The notes: generated from the sequence alone by a model not told the origin. A stretch of DNA of 64,000 bases from Zymoseptoria tritici IPO323 (GCF_000219625.1 NC_018217.1:2852001-2916000), one strand, 5' to 3'. Numbered from the stretch's first letter, positions 1 through 11,539 are shown. Program-made: numbers and translations.

Positions 1-36
1 CAACAATCACTTCCAAGTTCGAAACATTCACCAAAC

Positions 37-486
37 ATGAACTTCATCACCCTCATCACCGCCGCCTTCATCGGCTTCATGGGCATGGCCCCTCTCGTCG
101 CAGCCGTACGCGTCCCCTCCCTCCCATCCTGGTGTTCAACGGCGCCCTTTCCACGACCCCGCTTAGAGATTTCATTCCTGATGGACCGCCTTTGGCGTGA
201 TTGGATTGGTGTGCGCACTTGCTGGATGCGATGGCTTCTACTTCTTCGATGGACCGACGTTGGCGTGATTGGATTTTGTGTGCGCACCTGTTTTGTACGT
301 TCGTTCAAGGCGATATGTAGGAGGAGGACCAAATACCACATTTCGCCTACTTGTCTTCCACACGCACGCGTGCCGTTCCCTGCGCATGTGCTGTTAAAGT
401 CAACTCAACCTCGTGAAACTCAGCTTCTTGATACTCAACCTCTTGATACTCAATCTCTTGATACTCCACCTCTTGGTACTCCACAT
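37..486 (+). other. possible 5' part of a small secreted protein gene, structure unresolved
   Basis: An ATG at 37 opens a frame starting MNFITLITAAFIGFMGMAPL and ending the hydrophobic run at VAAV, a convincing secretion signal. Beyond about residue 25 the frame turns into low-quality sequence and runs antisense into the next gene. A GTACGC at about 106 could be a splice donor, but I could not settle an acceptor. The stretch holds an imperfect direct repeat: about 40 bp at 180-219 recurs at 248-289. It may be a real small secreted protein with introns, a decayed copy, or chance. Only the signal peptide is visible evidence. Confidence 0.25.
427..486. repeat. four tandem copies of a 15-bp unit
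   Basis: Units CTTGATACTCAACCT (427-441), CTTGATACTCAATCT (442-456), CTTGATACTCCACCT (457-471) and CTTGGTACTCCACAT (472-486) abut the stop codon of the minus-strand hydrolase. On the minus strand the units read (V/I)EYQE in a frame other than the hydrolase frame. Confidence 0.9.
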
Positions 487-2047
487 CTATCGGTTCCAAT
501 ACAACCCTCCCTCTCGAATCTCCGTCTTCCTCTTCAATATTTCCTCGACCTTCTCCTTCACACCCTGCTTCCCACTCCTCTTCTTGACAAAGTACTCCAC
601 CACCTTCTCTTTCGTCGTGCCTCCATTGCCAACCTGCGCTCGCACTTCATTATCGCTCGGTAATCCGATCCATGCGTGCGGGTAAGCCGTGTAATCCTCA
701 CCGCTTCCACCTGCTTCCTGGTCCAATAACTCAAAGGTGGTAGGTCGGCTGAAGTCGAAGAATGCATCAACATCCTTCTTCGAGACTTGGTCAAGAGATT
801 CGGGAGTCCAGGTCGGCGTGCGTTTAGGTTTGTCGACCAACAAGGCAGTCACGCCCTCAATGAAGTCTGGGTGCTCCATGAAGCGACTGGCGATGGTGTG
901 TTCGTTACGGAAAGTCTGGGCGATGGACCAGCTTGCCCCGGCGCGAAGTTGACGCATCGTCACGGCGACCGAGGTAGGCGAGCGCTGGAGGATAGTCTTT
1001 CGCGTCTTGGCGGCCCACTCGGCGATAGTCTTGTTGGAGGAGGTTTCGAGGTCTTCTTCCAGTGCTTTGAGGATGGCATTGATGTCGTTGGCGGGTTGGA
1101 AAGCGTAGTCAATGGCGGCGCGGACGTTGCCACCTACAGGGCCGGAGATGGGTTTGTCGTGTGGGATGCCCGTGGCGAATTCTTCGATGGTGGAGTTGAT
1201 GATCTGGAGGCGCTGTTGGAGGGAGTCGTAGTCTTTGAAGTTGAGTTCCGATAGGCGTGCTTCGAGGTCGGGCAGGGAGGAGGAGTGGATATAGTGGGTG
1301 GCGACTCCGGCAAAGAAAACGTCGGCGCCTTTGATCTGCTCGGAGGTGAGGGCGCAGTAGGTTCCCAACTCGCCATCCATACGTGGGAGGAAGAACGAGG
1401 CGCCAACGTCGGGGAAGAATCCAATGTTGGTCTCGGGCATCGCGAAAACGGTGTTCTCGGTGGCTATCCGGAATGGAGCGTGGAGGGAGAGGCCGACACC
1501 GCCGCCCATGGTGATACCATCGATGAAGGCGACGTAGGGCTTGCGATAGGTTGCAATGAGGTGATCGAGTTTGTATTCCAGGCCGAAATAGTCCTTACTT
1601 TCTTGTTGTCCTTCAGTACCCGTCTTGTTGCGTTGTGCTAGCCAAGCTACATCTCCTCCCGCACAAAATGCTCGTCCTTCGCCTTTGATGATCACAACGT
1701 TCGCGAGGTCGCTCTTGCTCCACTCTCGTAGTCTGGGTACAATCTTGCGGGCCATGCTGCCGTTGAGGGAATTGAGCTTCTTCGGACGGTTGAGGGTGAT
1801 GGACCGGACACCGCCGTGGGTATTGAAGAGGACATCGTTGTCTTCGTCACCAGGGAGTTCTTTGATATCGGCCGCGCTCGAAGACTATGGCGGCTGGGGT
1901 CAGTCAGTTGTCCGCAGAACGATCTCGTTGCCATGAACAAACCTGTCTTGAGCCGGGAGCGAGGATCTTTGCGCGTAGAGGCATGGTGGAGGCCAATGTG
2001 GAGGGACGCGCGAGTGCGATTCTCCTGCAAGTACTTTGGAGAAGCAT
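487..2047 (-). CDS. EHD3: 3-hydroxyisobutyryl-CoA hydrolase, mitochondrial (enoyl-CoA hydratase/isomerase family)
   Basis: Releases 3-hydroxyisobutyrate from its CoA ester in mitochondrial valine breakdown. Two exons: 2047-1943 and 1884-487, with a 58-nt intron 1942-1885 (CTGAC branch, ATAG acceptor). Total 1503 nt, 500 aa. The start at 2047 gives an Arg/Ser/Leu-rich leader (MLLQSTCRRIALARPSTLAS) typical of a mitochondrial presequence. The ATG at 1755 is internal, because the family core ITLNRPKKLNSLN lies upstream of it. Crotonase-fold signatures are visible: GEGRAFCAGGDV (CoA and oxyanion loop), DGITMGGGVGLS, and PETNIGFFPDVGASFFLPR with the catalytic acidic residue. The C-terminal HIBYL-CoA extension is present, and the length fits fungal homologues. 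The gene is divergent from TUF1. A second open frame continues past its stop (see findings). Confidence 0.93.
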
Positions 2048-2487
2048 TGAGAGAGAGTGCTGGCAAAGAGGCGGAAGAGTGGTATACAGATGGAGCTACT
2101 GTGATGCAAGCTCAGCCGGATGGCATTGGACGATGGTTTCAACCTCGGTATCGCTGTCGTTGGTTCGTCCTGTGATTCCTGTGATCGTTACGTGGATGGA
2201 GGAGATGGTCAACAGCGTTTCGTCGGTATATGCAGTGTCGTTGATGTGTAAAAGAAACAAATGTCGAACGGGAATCCAGAGTACTCGACCGAGTGTAGCC
2301 GATTCTCTTGCGCTGTTGCAGCTCTGCGGGACAGGAACGGAGGTGCTCTACGGCGGGCTATTCCTCCAAAGTCATACAATCAAAAAGTTGATCGCATGTG
2401 AAGGAAGTTCAATCTACAGCGAAGTCCATCTGCCATTCTCCATCCTCGACGTCCTCTCTCCCATTGTACTTGTATCCTCTCCTCATC
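2048..2487. promoter_or_regulatory. 440-bp divergent intergenic region between two mitochondrial protein genes
   Basis: It separates the start codons of the hydrolase (minus) and mitochondrial EF-Tu (plus), so it must hold both promoters. The 80 bases before 2488 are pyrimidine-rich (ctctctcccattg, ctctcctcatc), as is common just upstream of fungal start sites. No specific operator was identified. Confidence 0.5.
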
Positions 2488-3889
2488 ATGTCCTTCGCTC
2501 GGAATCTCCTGCGCACCACGCGCGCCCTCCGCACCACCCAGAGCCCTCTCCAGTCCGCACTCTCCACTCGAGGACAGCAACAGTTCGCCGCCACCGCCGC
2601 ATACACAGCACGAGGATATGCCACCGTATTTGAGCGCAGCAAGCCTCACGTCAATATTGGAACCATTGGCCACGTCGATCACGGAAAGGTGCGTCGCTCG
2701 AAAGATGCAATGCACATACAACGACAAATACTGATCAGTCTTCAAACGCTAGACCACCCTCACAGCAGCCATCACCAAGCGACAAGCAGAAAAGGGCTTT
2801 GCCAACTTCCTCGAATATGGCGCCATTGACAAGGCTCCCGAGGAGCGCAAGCGCGGTATCACCATCTCCACCGCCCACATCGAATACCAGACCGACAACC
2901 GCCACTACGCCCACGTCGACTGCCCCGGTCACGCCGATTACATCAAGAACATGATCACAGGAGCTGCGTCCATGGACGGAGCCATCATCGTGGTGGCCGC
3001 CAGCGACGGACAAATGCCTCAGACTCGCGAGCACTTGCTCCTCGCCCGCCAAGTTGGTGTGAAGAGAATCGTAGTCTTCGTCAACAAGGTCGATGCGATC
3101 GAGGACAAGGAGATGTTGGAGCTCGTCGAGATGGAGATGCGCGAGCTGCTCTCCTCGTACGGCTTCGAGGGCGACGAGACTCCCATCATCATGGGTTCCG
3201 CTCTTTGCGCTCTCGACGGCCGCCAGCCAGACATTGGCGTTACCCAAATCGACAACCTCCTCGAAGCCGTTGACACCTGGATTCCCACACCCGAGCGAGA
3301 CACCGACAAGCCCTTCCTCATGTCCGTCGAGGACGTCTTCTCCATTCCCGGCCGTGGCACAGTCGCCTCTGGCCGTGTCGAGCGTGGAGTGCTCAAGCGC
3401 GACTCCGAAGTTGAGTTGGTCGGCAAGAACGCCGCGCCCATCAAGACCAAGGTCACCGACATCGAGACCTTCAAGAAGTCCTGCGACGAGTCTCGCGCTG
3501 GCGACAACTCCGGCCTTCTCCTCCGCGGTATCAAGCGCGACGATGTTTCACGAGGAATGATCATCGCCCTGCCAGGAACGACCAAGGCCCACCGCAAATT
3601 CTTGACATCCCTCTACGTCTTGACCAAGGAGGAGGGTGGACGACACACGGGGTTCCACAACAACTACAAGCCGCAGCTGTTCATTCGCACTGCTGATGAG
3701 GCTGCTACCTTGACGTGGCAGGACGGAAGCGAGGCGTTGGCGGAGAACAAGATGATTATGCCGGGTGACAACGTGGAGATGGTGTGCGAGATTCACAAGC
3801 CATTGGCTGTGGAGCAGGGACAACGATTCAATGTCCGAGAGGGTGGACGCACGGTGGCTACTGGTTTGATCACCCGTCTGTTGGATTAA
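2488..3889 (+). CDS. TUF1: mitochondrial translation elongation factor Tu
   Basis: GTPase that delivers aminoacyl-tRNA to the mitochondrial ribosome. Two exons: 2488-2688 and 2753-3889, with a 64-nt intron inside the P-loop codon block (after GHVDHGK). Total 1338 nt, 445 aa. The first 45 or so residues form an Arg/Ser/Thr-rich presequence ([19 protein letters not shown]). GTPase motifs are intact: GHVDHGKTT (G1), GITI (switch 1), DCPGHAD (G3) and NKVD (G4). Domains 2 and 3 follow, ending GLITRLLD. The start at 2488 is preferred over the in-frame ATG at 2398 because the presequence begins there. Length matches fungal TUF1. Confidence 0.97.
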
Positions 3890-4389
3890 GCACCTCGTAT
3901 GAATGGGAAGAGTTGGATCAAGGTGGCCGAAGAAGAGATGCGAGGCCGTCCTGCACTGTCATAAAGCGTCCACTGAGGAATAAGGGAGAGACGAAGATGA
4001 ACGTGTAAGATGGGAAACCGTTGTACAGCTACGACGGCTGCTCGACGATACCGCTTCAAGCCTGGAGGGATACGATCACGGATCACAGGCACAGAGGGGA
4101 GCAGAAACATGCATAGCTGGGCGTCGGTCTACTTTTCTCCGTTCTTGTGCAAATTCTTCTCGCCAGTGCGGGTTCATGTAGTATAGCATCTTCTTTCTCT
4201 GATACCATAGAATCCGATCTCTCCTCTTTCGACTTTTATTCCTTCACACAATCAAGAACGCCTGAGACCCAGAACTTCCCCAGACCCTCTTTGACGGCAT
4301 TTTTCTCGTTTGCAACATCTCGGCACCCCTTTCTGCACTATTCTGCTCCTCGCTCGCATCTCGCACCCTCTCCCTCTCCATCTCCTCCC
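3890..4389. other. convergent 3' intergenic region
   Basis: 500 bp between the stop codons of TUF1 (plus) and phospholipase D (minus). It should carry both 3' UTRs. It is pyrimidine-rich from about 4180 on. No coding sequence or structured element was recognised. Confidence 0.6.
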
Positions 4390-7268
4390 TCAAGTATACA
4401 CCGTCTCCGTGAACGAATTCAGTCCCAATCCCTCCTTAGCAATATCCTCTTCCTTAAGGAACAACAAAGGCATCTCCACCAAATTTCCCTTGATCGTACT
4501 CAACAAATCCTTGACCTCCCTCAAACCCTGTTCGCCCGGCGAGAACGACTCAGCAACCACATGTCCCCATTTATACGTGCTCGGCTTCTCCGTGTCTTTA
4601 CCCTGCTTCTTCGCGTCTTCCGTCTTGAAGAAGCGGCTGTAGTACTCGTCGTATTGCTTCCAGTTCCGGACCGAGTCGTCGGGCACCGGGTGGAAAATCT
4701 TGGCGAAGGCGGCGGTGTTGGTTGATGCGGTGTTCTTCCACAAGGCGTCGAAGGCGGGGGAGAGGGGGTCTGCGACTGCATGGTCGCCGGGACTGTTCCA
4801 GTCGTAGGCGTTGGGTTGGCCGACGGGAGTGAAGTTTGCGTCGGGGGACTGGTAGTCCTGCGGCGGGAGGAGACCGAGATGTTTGCGGAAGATTTGGCGG
4901 CGGAGGGTGGTGGCGTAGAGGGTGGCTTTCCAGGGCCGGCCGGCGAGATAGGTGTCGACTTCTTGATTGTCTTCGATGATCATGGCGATTTCGGAGTCGT
5001 GGTAGCCGAGTTGTGAGCGGTCGTTGAGGTTTGCGCTGCCGCAGAGGACGGTGCGGTCGTCGACTATCATCAGTTTGGAGTGGATGTAAAGCTCCTCGGA
5101 GACGAAGGCGTCTATTTCGGACTGCGCGTCGCCGTCCCAGGGGACGGTGCGGATGTCGGGGCCGTTGAGCATGTAGCACTCCGCGACGCTGTCCCATCTG
5201 CCGGACGCGGCGTCGCCGCCAGTCTCTGCGCGGACTTCTTGGGCGGCTTGCTGGTATTGGTTGAATGCGTCCGCTGTGCCTTGGACTTCTCCAGCGTAGC
5301 CTGGTTGTTGATTCTCGTTGCCTTGGCCGTACTGCTGATCATAACCTTTGCGAGCATAGTCGTATGAAACACCTGCTTTCTGTTCGACCTTTGCCATGGC
5401 AGCGTTCGTGTTGATGCGATCGTACGAACGGAGGTTATAGAACCTCACGTGCTTCATTGGATCGACGCCTTCGCGTGCGATCGTCTCCAGTATGCTGTGT
5501 CCACCTCGGTTGATGCTGTTGTACTGGAACTCCATGATAGCCCTGGTTCCCAAGCTCGAGTCAGCCTTCAGATCGCCTGCGAAGGCTGGCACCGAGGGTA
5601 TATTGATGATCATGTGCCAGTCTTCGTTGTTCCTCGCGGCACGAAGAGCTCGCTCGACGATAGCCGCACCGATCAGGTTTGTGATCGGCTTCTGTGCCTC
5701 GCAGGTTCCCGTGATGAAGAATTGGTTCTCAATGTACACGAAGTGCTGGCTGTTGCGGATCAATTGGATGTAAGCGTCCGCGATCGAATGCTCCACCTAG
5801 AAAGAAAAGCGCATATGGTTAGCGGATGTCGTAGACAGTGTGGAATGGACGAAGGCCCGGCGTCCGAGACAATCTCGCGCCACGCAACCTTTCTGCACTT
5901 CATTTTCTTACCGGCGTTCCATGACTCCACTTTGCACACGATCGTACAATCTGGCAATGCACGCCGCCAAGTGGTCCGGTCGGATACTCAGGCTGTGCGC
6001 CGCCCATAACACGCTCGCGAAGCTGAGACTCCATTCGGTCCTTGCTTGACTCGTATTGGAACTTGATACGTTCTCTGAAGCCGTGGTATTGACCCTCGCC
6101 TTCGACCTCCTCACCTTCAATCTGGGTGTAAGGGTGGCCAATGATGCCGGCTCGAACGGGGTGGTAGACAAGTGGGTGGAATCGTGCTTCTTGACGGACG
6201 TCGTACTTCTCGTAGTACTACTAGATGTCAGTATTGATTGGCAGTAGAAGAGCCATGGATAGCGCTTACAATGAAGTTCCATCGCTGTGTGAAGTGTGCT
6301 CTCAAGTCTTCAACGACAGGCCCCTTTGCGCAGATCGAGACATCGCTCCATCCCATTCTGCTGTTGACTTTGCGATCGAGCTTGTTGTTCTCCCAGTGAG
6401 ACACGTCGTCAAAGTCCATGACTCTGTTTCATGTCAGCGGACTGTCAAGATGGATTGTCAACATGACCTACCTGGCATTGTTGTAATCTTGCCCGGGAAA
6501 CACGATTCGATTCAAGTCTCCAGGGTGAGCGTCGGCAATGCTGTGTTGGTTGGTGTCCCATCGTCCATAGCACAAGTCCAGCCCGCCCATAAATGCGACA
6601 TGTCCATCGACCAGGCACAGCTTCTCATGATGAGCCCAGTATAGAACAGTGCCGTCGTTCATGCCGTAGATGCCCTTCAGCGCATCGCCTGGAAGCTGAG
6701 CCAGCTTGGAAGCATTCATTCCAGTCTGCTTGATTCGCTCCACGAATTGCGAAGCCATTGTCTGCTTATCAGGCAAATGATCGGGATGCCTGAAGACCTT
6801 GATGTTGCCAGTCTTATCATTATCTTCCAGCCAATGTTTTGTGTGGTGAGACGATAGAGTCAACGCTTGCGTGACCTCTTTATAGACAATGATGTGGATC
6901 TTGACGCCGCGGCGAGCGGCCGCAAAAAGCAGTCTGTCAAGGCGGTATTGCTCATTCTTGGCCGGTGGTCTCCGTAGGTAGAGCTCTGGACTAAGCCACC
7001 AATCGAGAATATAGATTTCCTGTTGCGCGTGTTCAAGGGCCATGCTGACAGCATACATGTAGCTGCAGCCATCGACATACCACTTCACCTCATTGCCTTC
7101 TCGTTGCGGCGCGAACGACTGAAATCTGTGGAGATGGTGGCTGTCCCCGTCCGAGCATTCGCCTTCGGCATTGGTATGTGAGTGAATTGGCTTTCCAGTC
7201 TTGGCCGCCTTTACTTTCAACTGGACGTCGTTGACCGACTCCTTCAATTTGTTCATGAAGAATGACAT
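4390..7268 (-). CDS. phospholipase D (two HKD motifs)
   Basis: Hydrolyses phosphatidylcholine to phosphatidic acid and choline at membranes. Four exons: 7268-6472, 6423-6270, 6217-5912 and 5796-4390; introns of 48, 52 and 115 nt. Total 2664 nt, 887 aa. The start at 7268 sits in a strong context (CCGCCACC before ATG). HKD motif 1 is HEKLCLVD (H214, K216, D221) followed by GGLDLCYGRWD. HKD motif 2 is HSKLMIVDD (H658, K660, D665) followed by GSANLNDRS. The fungal PLD signature FVYIENQFF lies at about residues 439-447. There are no PX or PH domains before the first HKD, so this is the short filamentous-fungal PLD class rather than a full-length Spo14. A Gln/Tyr/Gly-rich insert lies just before the second HKD. 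An apparent ATG at 5796 is in fact GTG and is only the exon edge. Confidence 0.94.
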
Positions 7269-7426
7269 GGTGGCGGATCTGAGGTTGTATGTTGTGGAAG
7301 TTGGTGTCAGGGCGAGTGTTTGGGAACAGGTGAGGTTGTACTTCTAGCTCGCTCAGCCACAGAAGACGCTGCAGAAGGGCTTGAGAAGGGCTCGAGCTGA
7401 AGCTGCAGCGAGGCGCAAAATATCGC

Positions 7427-7834
7427 TTATATTGAACCTTGTTTCTGGTCGAGGTCAGGGAGAGTTTGAAATACCGAGACGAAGTTGATGGCGTGACATA
7501 TGGACTTATAGAGGTTGTTCGAAGACTCGAACGAGGCACGTTGATGGAACCAGGTTGGCGACCAGCTACAACTTACCTCAACGTGAGATCTGGCTTGTTG
7601 ATCTATGGCGAAGCACTGAGATGCATCTTCCTGATAAAGAGTTGGAGCTCTTAATGGACCTTTGAGCGATGCCCGCCCATTCGTGTGTCTACCTACTTCG
7701 CGCATTTCGATGACATGTCCTGGTGCTCGAGCACGAACATCGTCTGATTCTAGACCTTCCGCAAGCTCACGTCCAAGAGCCTGTCCCTCACCACATAAGA
7801 AAGCCCTCTTGCTTCCAAACCCCAAACTCCCCAT
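7427..7834 (-). CDS. possible small gene of unknown function between PLD and the phosducin-like gene
   Basis: A minus-strand frame ends in DQQARSHVE at a perfect GTAAGT donor (intron 7576-7445, 132 nt), with a CTGACCTCGACCAG acceptor leading to KQGSI and a stop. The protein from the ATG at 7834 would be 91 aa. The frame is also open upstream to about 7950 (TSLVQLKVAAKYIECGTAGS), so there may be an earlier exon. I found no convincing upstream donor and recognise no family. The intron length is a multiple of three and stop-free. The rest of 7269-8168 shows no other coding signal that I trust. Treat this as a candidate transcript, not an established gene. Confidence 0.3.
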   Translation of the reverse strand: MGSLGFGSKRAFLCGEGQALGRELAEGLESDDVRARAPGHVIEMREVGRHTNGRASLKGPLRAPTLYQEDASQCFAIDQQARSHVEVSCSWSPTWFHQRASFESSNNLYKSICHAINFVSVFQTLPDLDQKQGSI

Positions 7835-8168
7835 AGCCGTGCCCGCGATCTCTGCTGCTTTCGCAGCTACTGAGCCCGCGGTGCCGCATTCGATATATTT
7901 CGCGGCTACCTTTAGCTGGACCAAGCTTGTTGCCTGCAGCCTTGCGCAGGGTGACTGTCACAGCATAAGCCGCGGATCGTGTGCGTCGCCGGCTGCCTGG
8001 AACCCCGAACTCCCCCAATGCCAGGCCACTCTTCCAATGGAACCCTCTCGAGAGCAGTGTCTGGGACAACGTATGCCCAGTCGAGATTGTCGCCGACTTG
8101 CTGAATTTCCGTCTGTTTTGCAATCATCGTGAGCTGCAAATCATCTTGCAGAGTAAATTGTGCTCCAA

Positions 8169-9115
8169 TCAGTGCAGAATCTGGTGCCTGATCGCATGGA
8201 AGTTAGCGGATGCTTCAGCAAAACGACAGTCGACTCCAAACAGTCGACTCTGAACACACCTCTTCAGGACCGACTCCACCGTAGTTGCATCCAGCTCCGC
8301 ATCGTCCGGAAGCTCGGCCATCAATGGCACCAAGCCCGCAAACTTGTCTCCGCCGCGATATGCGATGATCGCGGGCACGCCAGCGGGCTCCATTTCAGCA
8401 TCGTCGTAGTGAAGTTTCACGAAGCGGGTCCTTGGATGCTTTGTTGCGAGATTGCGGAGGCAGTTCTCAAACAATTGGCTGATGTGTGACTGCAGTGAAT
8501 TGTCAGTAGAGTCCTTCGAGGTGCCATCGAGGACCGACTCACATATTCGTCGTAGATGTAAACCACAACCACGATGTCAGAAGGCGAGTTGTCCACAGCG
8601 TCCAGATATCCCTCCGCATCCACAGCTGTCAATCCTCCGTATATTGTCCTATTCTGCGAGTTTTGATGCAATTTACTCGTTCGCGGCCCAGACTTCATCT
8701 CCGTGAGCCTGCTCTTTCTCCATCTCTGCATGAAATCCTCATCTTCGAACTCCTCGTCCTCGTCCTCCTCGCTCAGCGGCTGCGATAGCGTCGGCTCGAA
8801 TCCATTTTGTTGTCCACCGTACCGTCGAAGCGATATAGAAGACCTCTCTTTCCGCACCGAGTCTCGCCAGTCCTGCGCATCTGAGATCACACCTTTGGGA
8901 CCGGTGTTGGCTCCATATCTCTTGCTCGGAATTTTGTTTCTCGCCAGACTCACGCTCGGTCTGGATTCGGTCGCGATTGAAGGTCGAGGCGTTTCGTCTT
9001 CTTCGTCGTCGGCGAAGAGGAAGGTCGATCGAGCATCGCTGTCATCGTCTGGGTGATTTTTGCGATGTGACTTATCCCGCATCAACTCTTGAAACTCGTT
9101 CTCTGCGGCCGACAT
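8169..9115 (-). CDS. phosducin-like protein (G-beta/CCT co-chaperone)
   Basis: Assists folding of G-protein beta-gamma dimers; the fungal model is Neurospora/Cryphonectria BDM-1. Three exons: 9115-8543, 8489-8260 and 8187-8169; introns of 53 and 72 nt. The last exon is only 19 nt and restores the usual ending LKRHQIL(H). With the start at 9115 (MSAAENEFQELM, the conserved beginning) the protein is 273 aa. An in-frame ATG at 9166 would add 17 residues and cannot be excluded. The central region is acidic. The thioredoxin-like domain begins around DAEGYLDAVDNSP and continues through DIVVVVYIYDEY, FVKLHYDDAEM and VPAIIAYRGGDKFAGLVPL. The G-beta gene, its expected client, is the next gene upstream at 10.2-11.5 kb. 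Confidence 0.9.
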
Positions 9116-9166
9116 GATGAGTGGGTACTGTTCGTTGTCGGTGAGCGGTGAGGTGGATCCTGACAT

Positions 9167-10236
9167 CCAGGACCTGCCCGACGAGCTCCTTTTGTAAAGC
9201 GTATGGAGATCGTCTTACATTGAGCAGGTATGCAATGCCGGCACCACCAGTTGAACTTGGGTTAAGCAAGGTAGATTGCTAGCGGCGTGGTACCTGCATC
9301 ATTGGCGCGTTTCAATGAGGTGAGCTTTGCTGCGCCGCGAGATGTCGGCTCGACACACTGTTCTCAGGATTCCGTCAGATTCGGGAGTTGCTGGGTTCTT
9401 GATCCGAGACTTATTTGCTGTGAATGGAACGCACGCAGAACTTGCTGAATTGAAGCAAGGTAGAACTATTCGATGCGTCTCACTCAGTTCACCAAGCGAT
9501 CGATGTCTATTCGATGCTCTGCAGTCATGCACTGACCCGAACACAGTGGCACAGAACGCATTCGCAGTGCTTACGGTACCGTTTTTAGTCTTCAGGAGAA
9601 CCTGGAATCCATCACAGCCCCCAGTAAGGCAATCGAAGATCTGTAGGGGATAATGACTGTGACAGGCTACAGCTATATGAGGACCGTTTGCGTGATTAAT
9701 GGCAGGGTCCCAAAATAGCTGAGATGAGAGGTGCAAGCATCGAAGAGGCTTGAGGCTCAACAAGAGAGCCGCTGTTGTATGTTGAGTGCCTCGAGGGAAT
9801 GCTAACTTTTAGGAGAATCGTTCTTGAGGTATCTCGCATACAACTACTTTTAAAACACAAAACAAGTCCGTATAGCGCCGGGTGCATGCACAGCGGCCAG
9901 CTGGCACTCCAAAACGTTCCCCTCTTCGCCAAAATGCCAGCAGTCGCAGAGTATCACGCTCCGGTACTCCTCAGCTAAACGGTGGTGGAGAAGAATATAA
10001 ATTTTCGCAGCGGACATGCACGAGTAATTTCCTTCGCAGACCGAATTTGTGGTCGTGCGGCTTCCGAGAAAGTCGTGCCGGTGAGAATAGGAGATCCTGG
10101 AGGATGGCATAGTCCAGGGATGGCGCCATTTCGATCAGAAAGGCTTGTTGTTCGCATTCGCAGCGAGAATAGCTTGGTGGACAGGGTGTGCAGTGCACAT
10201 CGAGAAGGGGATGTTGTCATCAGTCTACGATATCGA
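9167..10236. other. intergenic region without a recognised gene
   Basis: About 1.07 kb between the 5' end of the phosducin-like gene and the 3' end of the G-beta gene. Several short frames occur on both strands (the longest about 154 codons, minus strand 9299-9763), but none has domain-like sequence, splice structure or codon bias. It probably holds the phosducin-like promoter and the G-beta 3' UTR. Confidence 0.6.
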
Positions 10237-11539
10237 CTACGCCCAGATACGAAGCTAGCAGGATAGTCAGCATACAACAATGAACTCGAAGATCAATCAC
10301 ACGACGAACCATCGAGTCCCAGGAGCCTGTGCATAATGACATGGCATCGTTGCTAACGCCCAGGCAGCTGACGCGGTTGTCGTGCCCTTGAAGAGTACCA
10401 ACTCGCTCGCCACGGAGAACATCCCACACCTGGAGACGTGTCAGTAACAGATAGATGCAAAGGCGGTTTCATGGCTGGACTGACCTTGCACTCGAAATCG
10501 TCGTATCCGGCGAAGAGGAGTCGACCTGAGACGGAGAAAGCCACTGATGTGATGCCGCATACTGGCTCGCCAATCTGGGAGGAATATGTCAGTGCTGAGT
10601 CTGTCCGTTACACGCACAAGTCAGCCTACGGTGTAACTTTGCAGCTCGCGATCTGCACGAATGTCGAACAATCTGCAAGATGCATCGTCGGATCCGGTAC
10701 CGAATGCGTGGCCGTTGGGGAAGAATTGAATGGCATTGATGTCGGAGTCGTGGGCCGCGAATGTTTGGGTGCACTTCTGTTGCCGAATGTCCCACAATTT
10801 GGCGAATGCATCGCAAGCGCCGGACACGAACTGGTTGTTATCCAATGGATTGATGCTCAAGCTCATGACATCCCCGAGGTGGTCTGCGAACTCCGTGATC
10901 TTCTGGCCCGTCTCGATATCCCACAGCACACAAGTCATGTCGCCAGAGGATGTAAGTATGCGTCGGTCGTTGATGAAGCGACAGCAGCTGAGGTATCCTG
11001 AATGACCGCTCAATTCGCGGGCGACCCGCGTCGGACCTTCTCGCGCGGAGAGATTGTAGATTGAGCAGATGTTGTCCAGACCTCCGCAAGCCACGTAGTT
11101 GCCGCTTGGTGAATAGGCGCATGTCATGACCCAGGATGAGCGGAGCGGAATGGCGTGTACTTTGTTCGTGGTGTATGCATCCCAGATGATCAGCTTGCCA
11201 TCCTGCGAAGCTGATACCAGGTGCCTGCGGTCGGTCGACCAATGCATCGCGTAGATCTTTGCGAGATGTCCCTTGAGTGTCCTCTTCGTTTTCATGGCCA
11301 ATCGGGGTAGCTGCTCCGTCCGTTGTCGCGCGACATCACGGACTGTGAGAACACTTGTCAGCTGTCTTGTCTACTCTTACCGCCACAGCGAATGCAATGC
11401 AGTATTTTGTGTGAGGCATTGACTCACGAGTGGTATCGGCAAGCTCATCCTTCTTCCTCTTGATGCGGTCCTTCAGCGCTTCCGCATCACGGCGCGCTAT
11501 CTGGATCCGCTGCTGAACACTCTCATTCTGGTCAGCCAT
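10237..11539 (-). CDS. heterotrimeric G-protein beta subunit
   Basis: Beta subunit of the G protein that couples surface receptors to cAMP and MAPK signalling (SfaD/GNB-1 class). Five exons: 11539-11428, 11342-10630, 10574-10485, 10429-10310 and 10254-10237; introns of 85, 55, 55 and 55 nt. Total 1053 nt, 350 aa. The N-terminal helix ([20 protein letters not shown]) pairs with gamma. Seven WD repeats follow, with clear blades at [49 protein letters not shown] and [15 protein letters not shown]. The last exon is 18 nt and gives the canonical ending (GSWDSM)LRIWA. Length and end match fungal G-beta proteins. The phosducin-like co-chaperone gene is the downstream neighbour. Confidence 0.97.

Noticed and set aside
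1285..1641. Plus-strand open frame of 118 codons inside the hydrolase gene
   Set aside because: It is antisense to a well-supported exon; sequence is low complexity (Gly/Glu/Val) and reflects codon bias of the real gene.
7662..8132. Plus-strand frame of 156 codons between PLD and the phosducin-like gene
   Set aside because: Ser/Pro/Arg-rich, no domain or splice evidence; it lies opposite a minus-strand frame that does have good splice signals.
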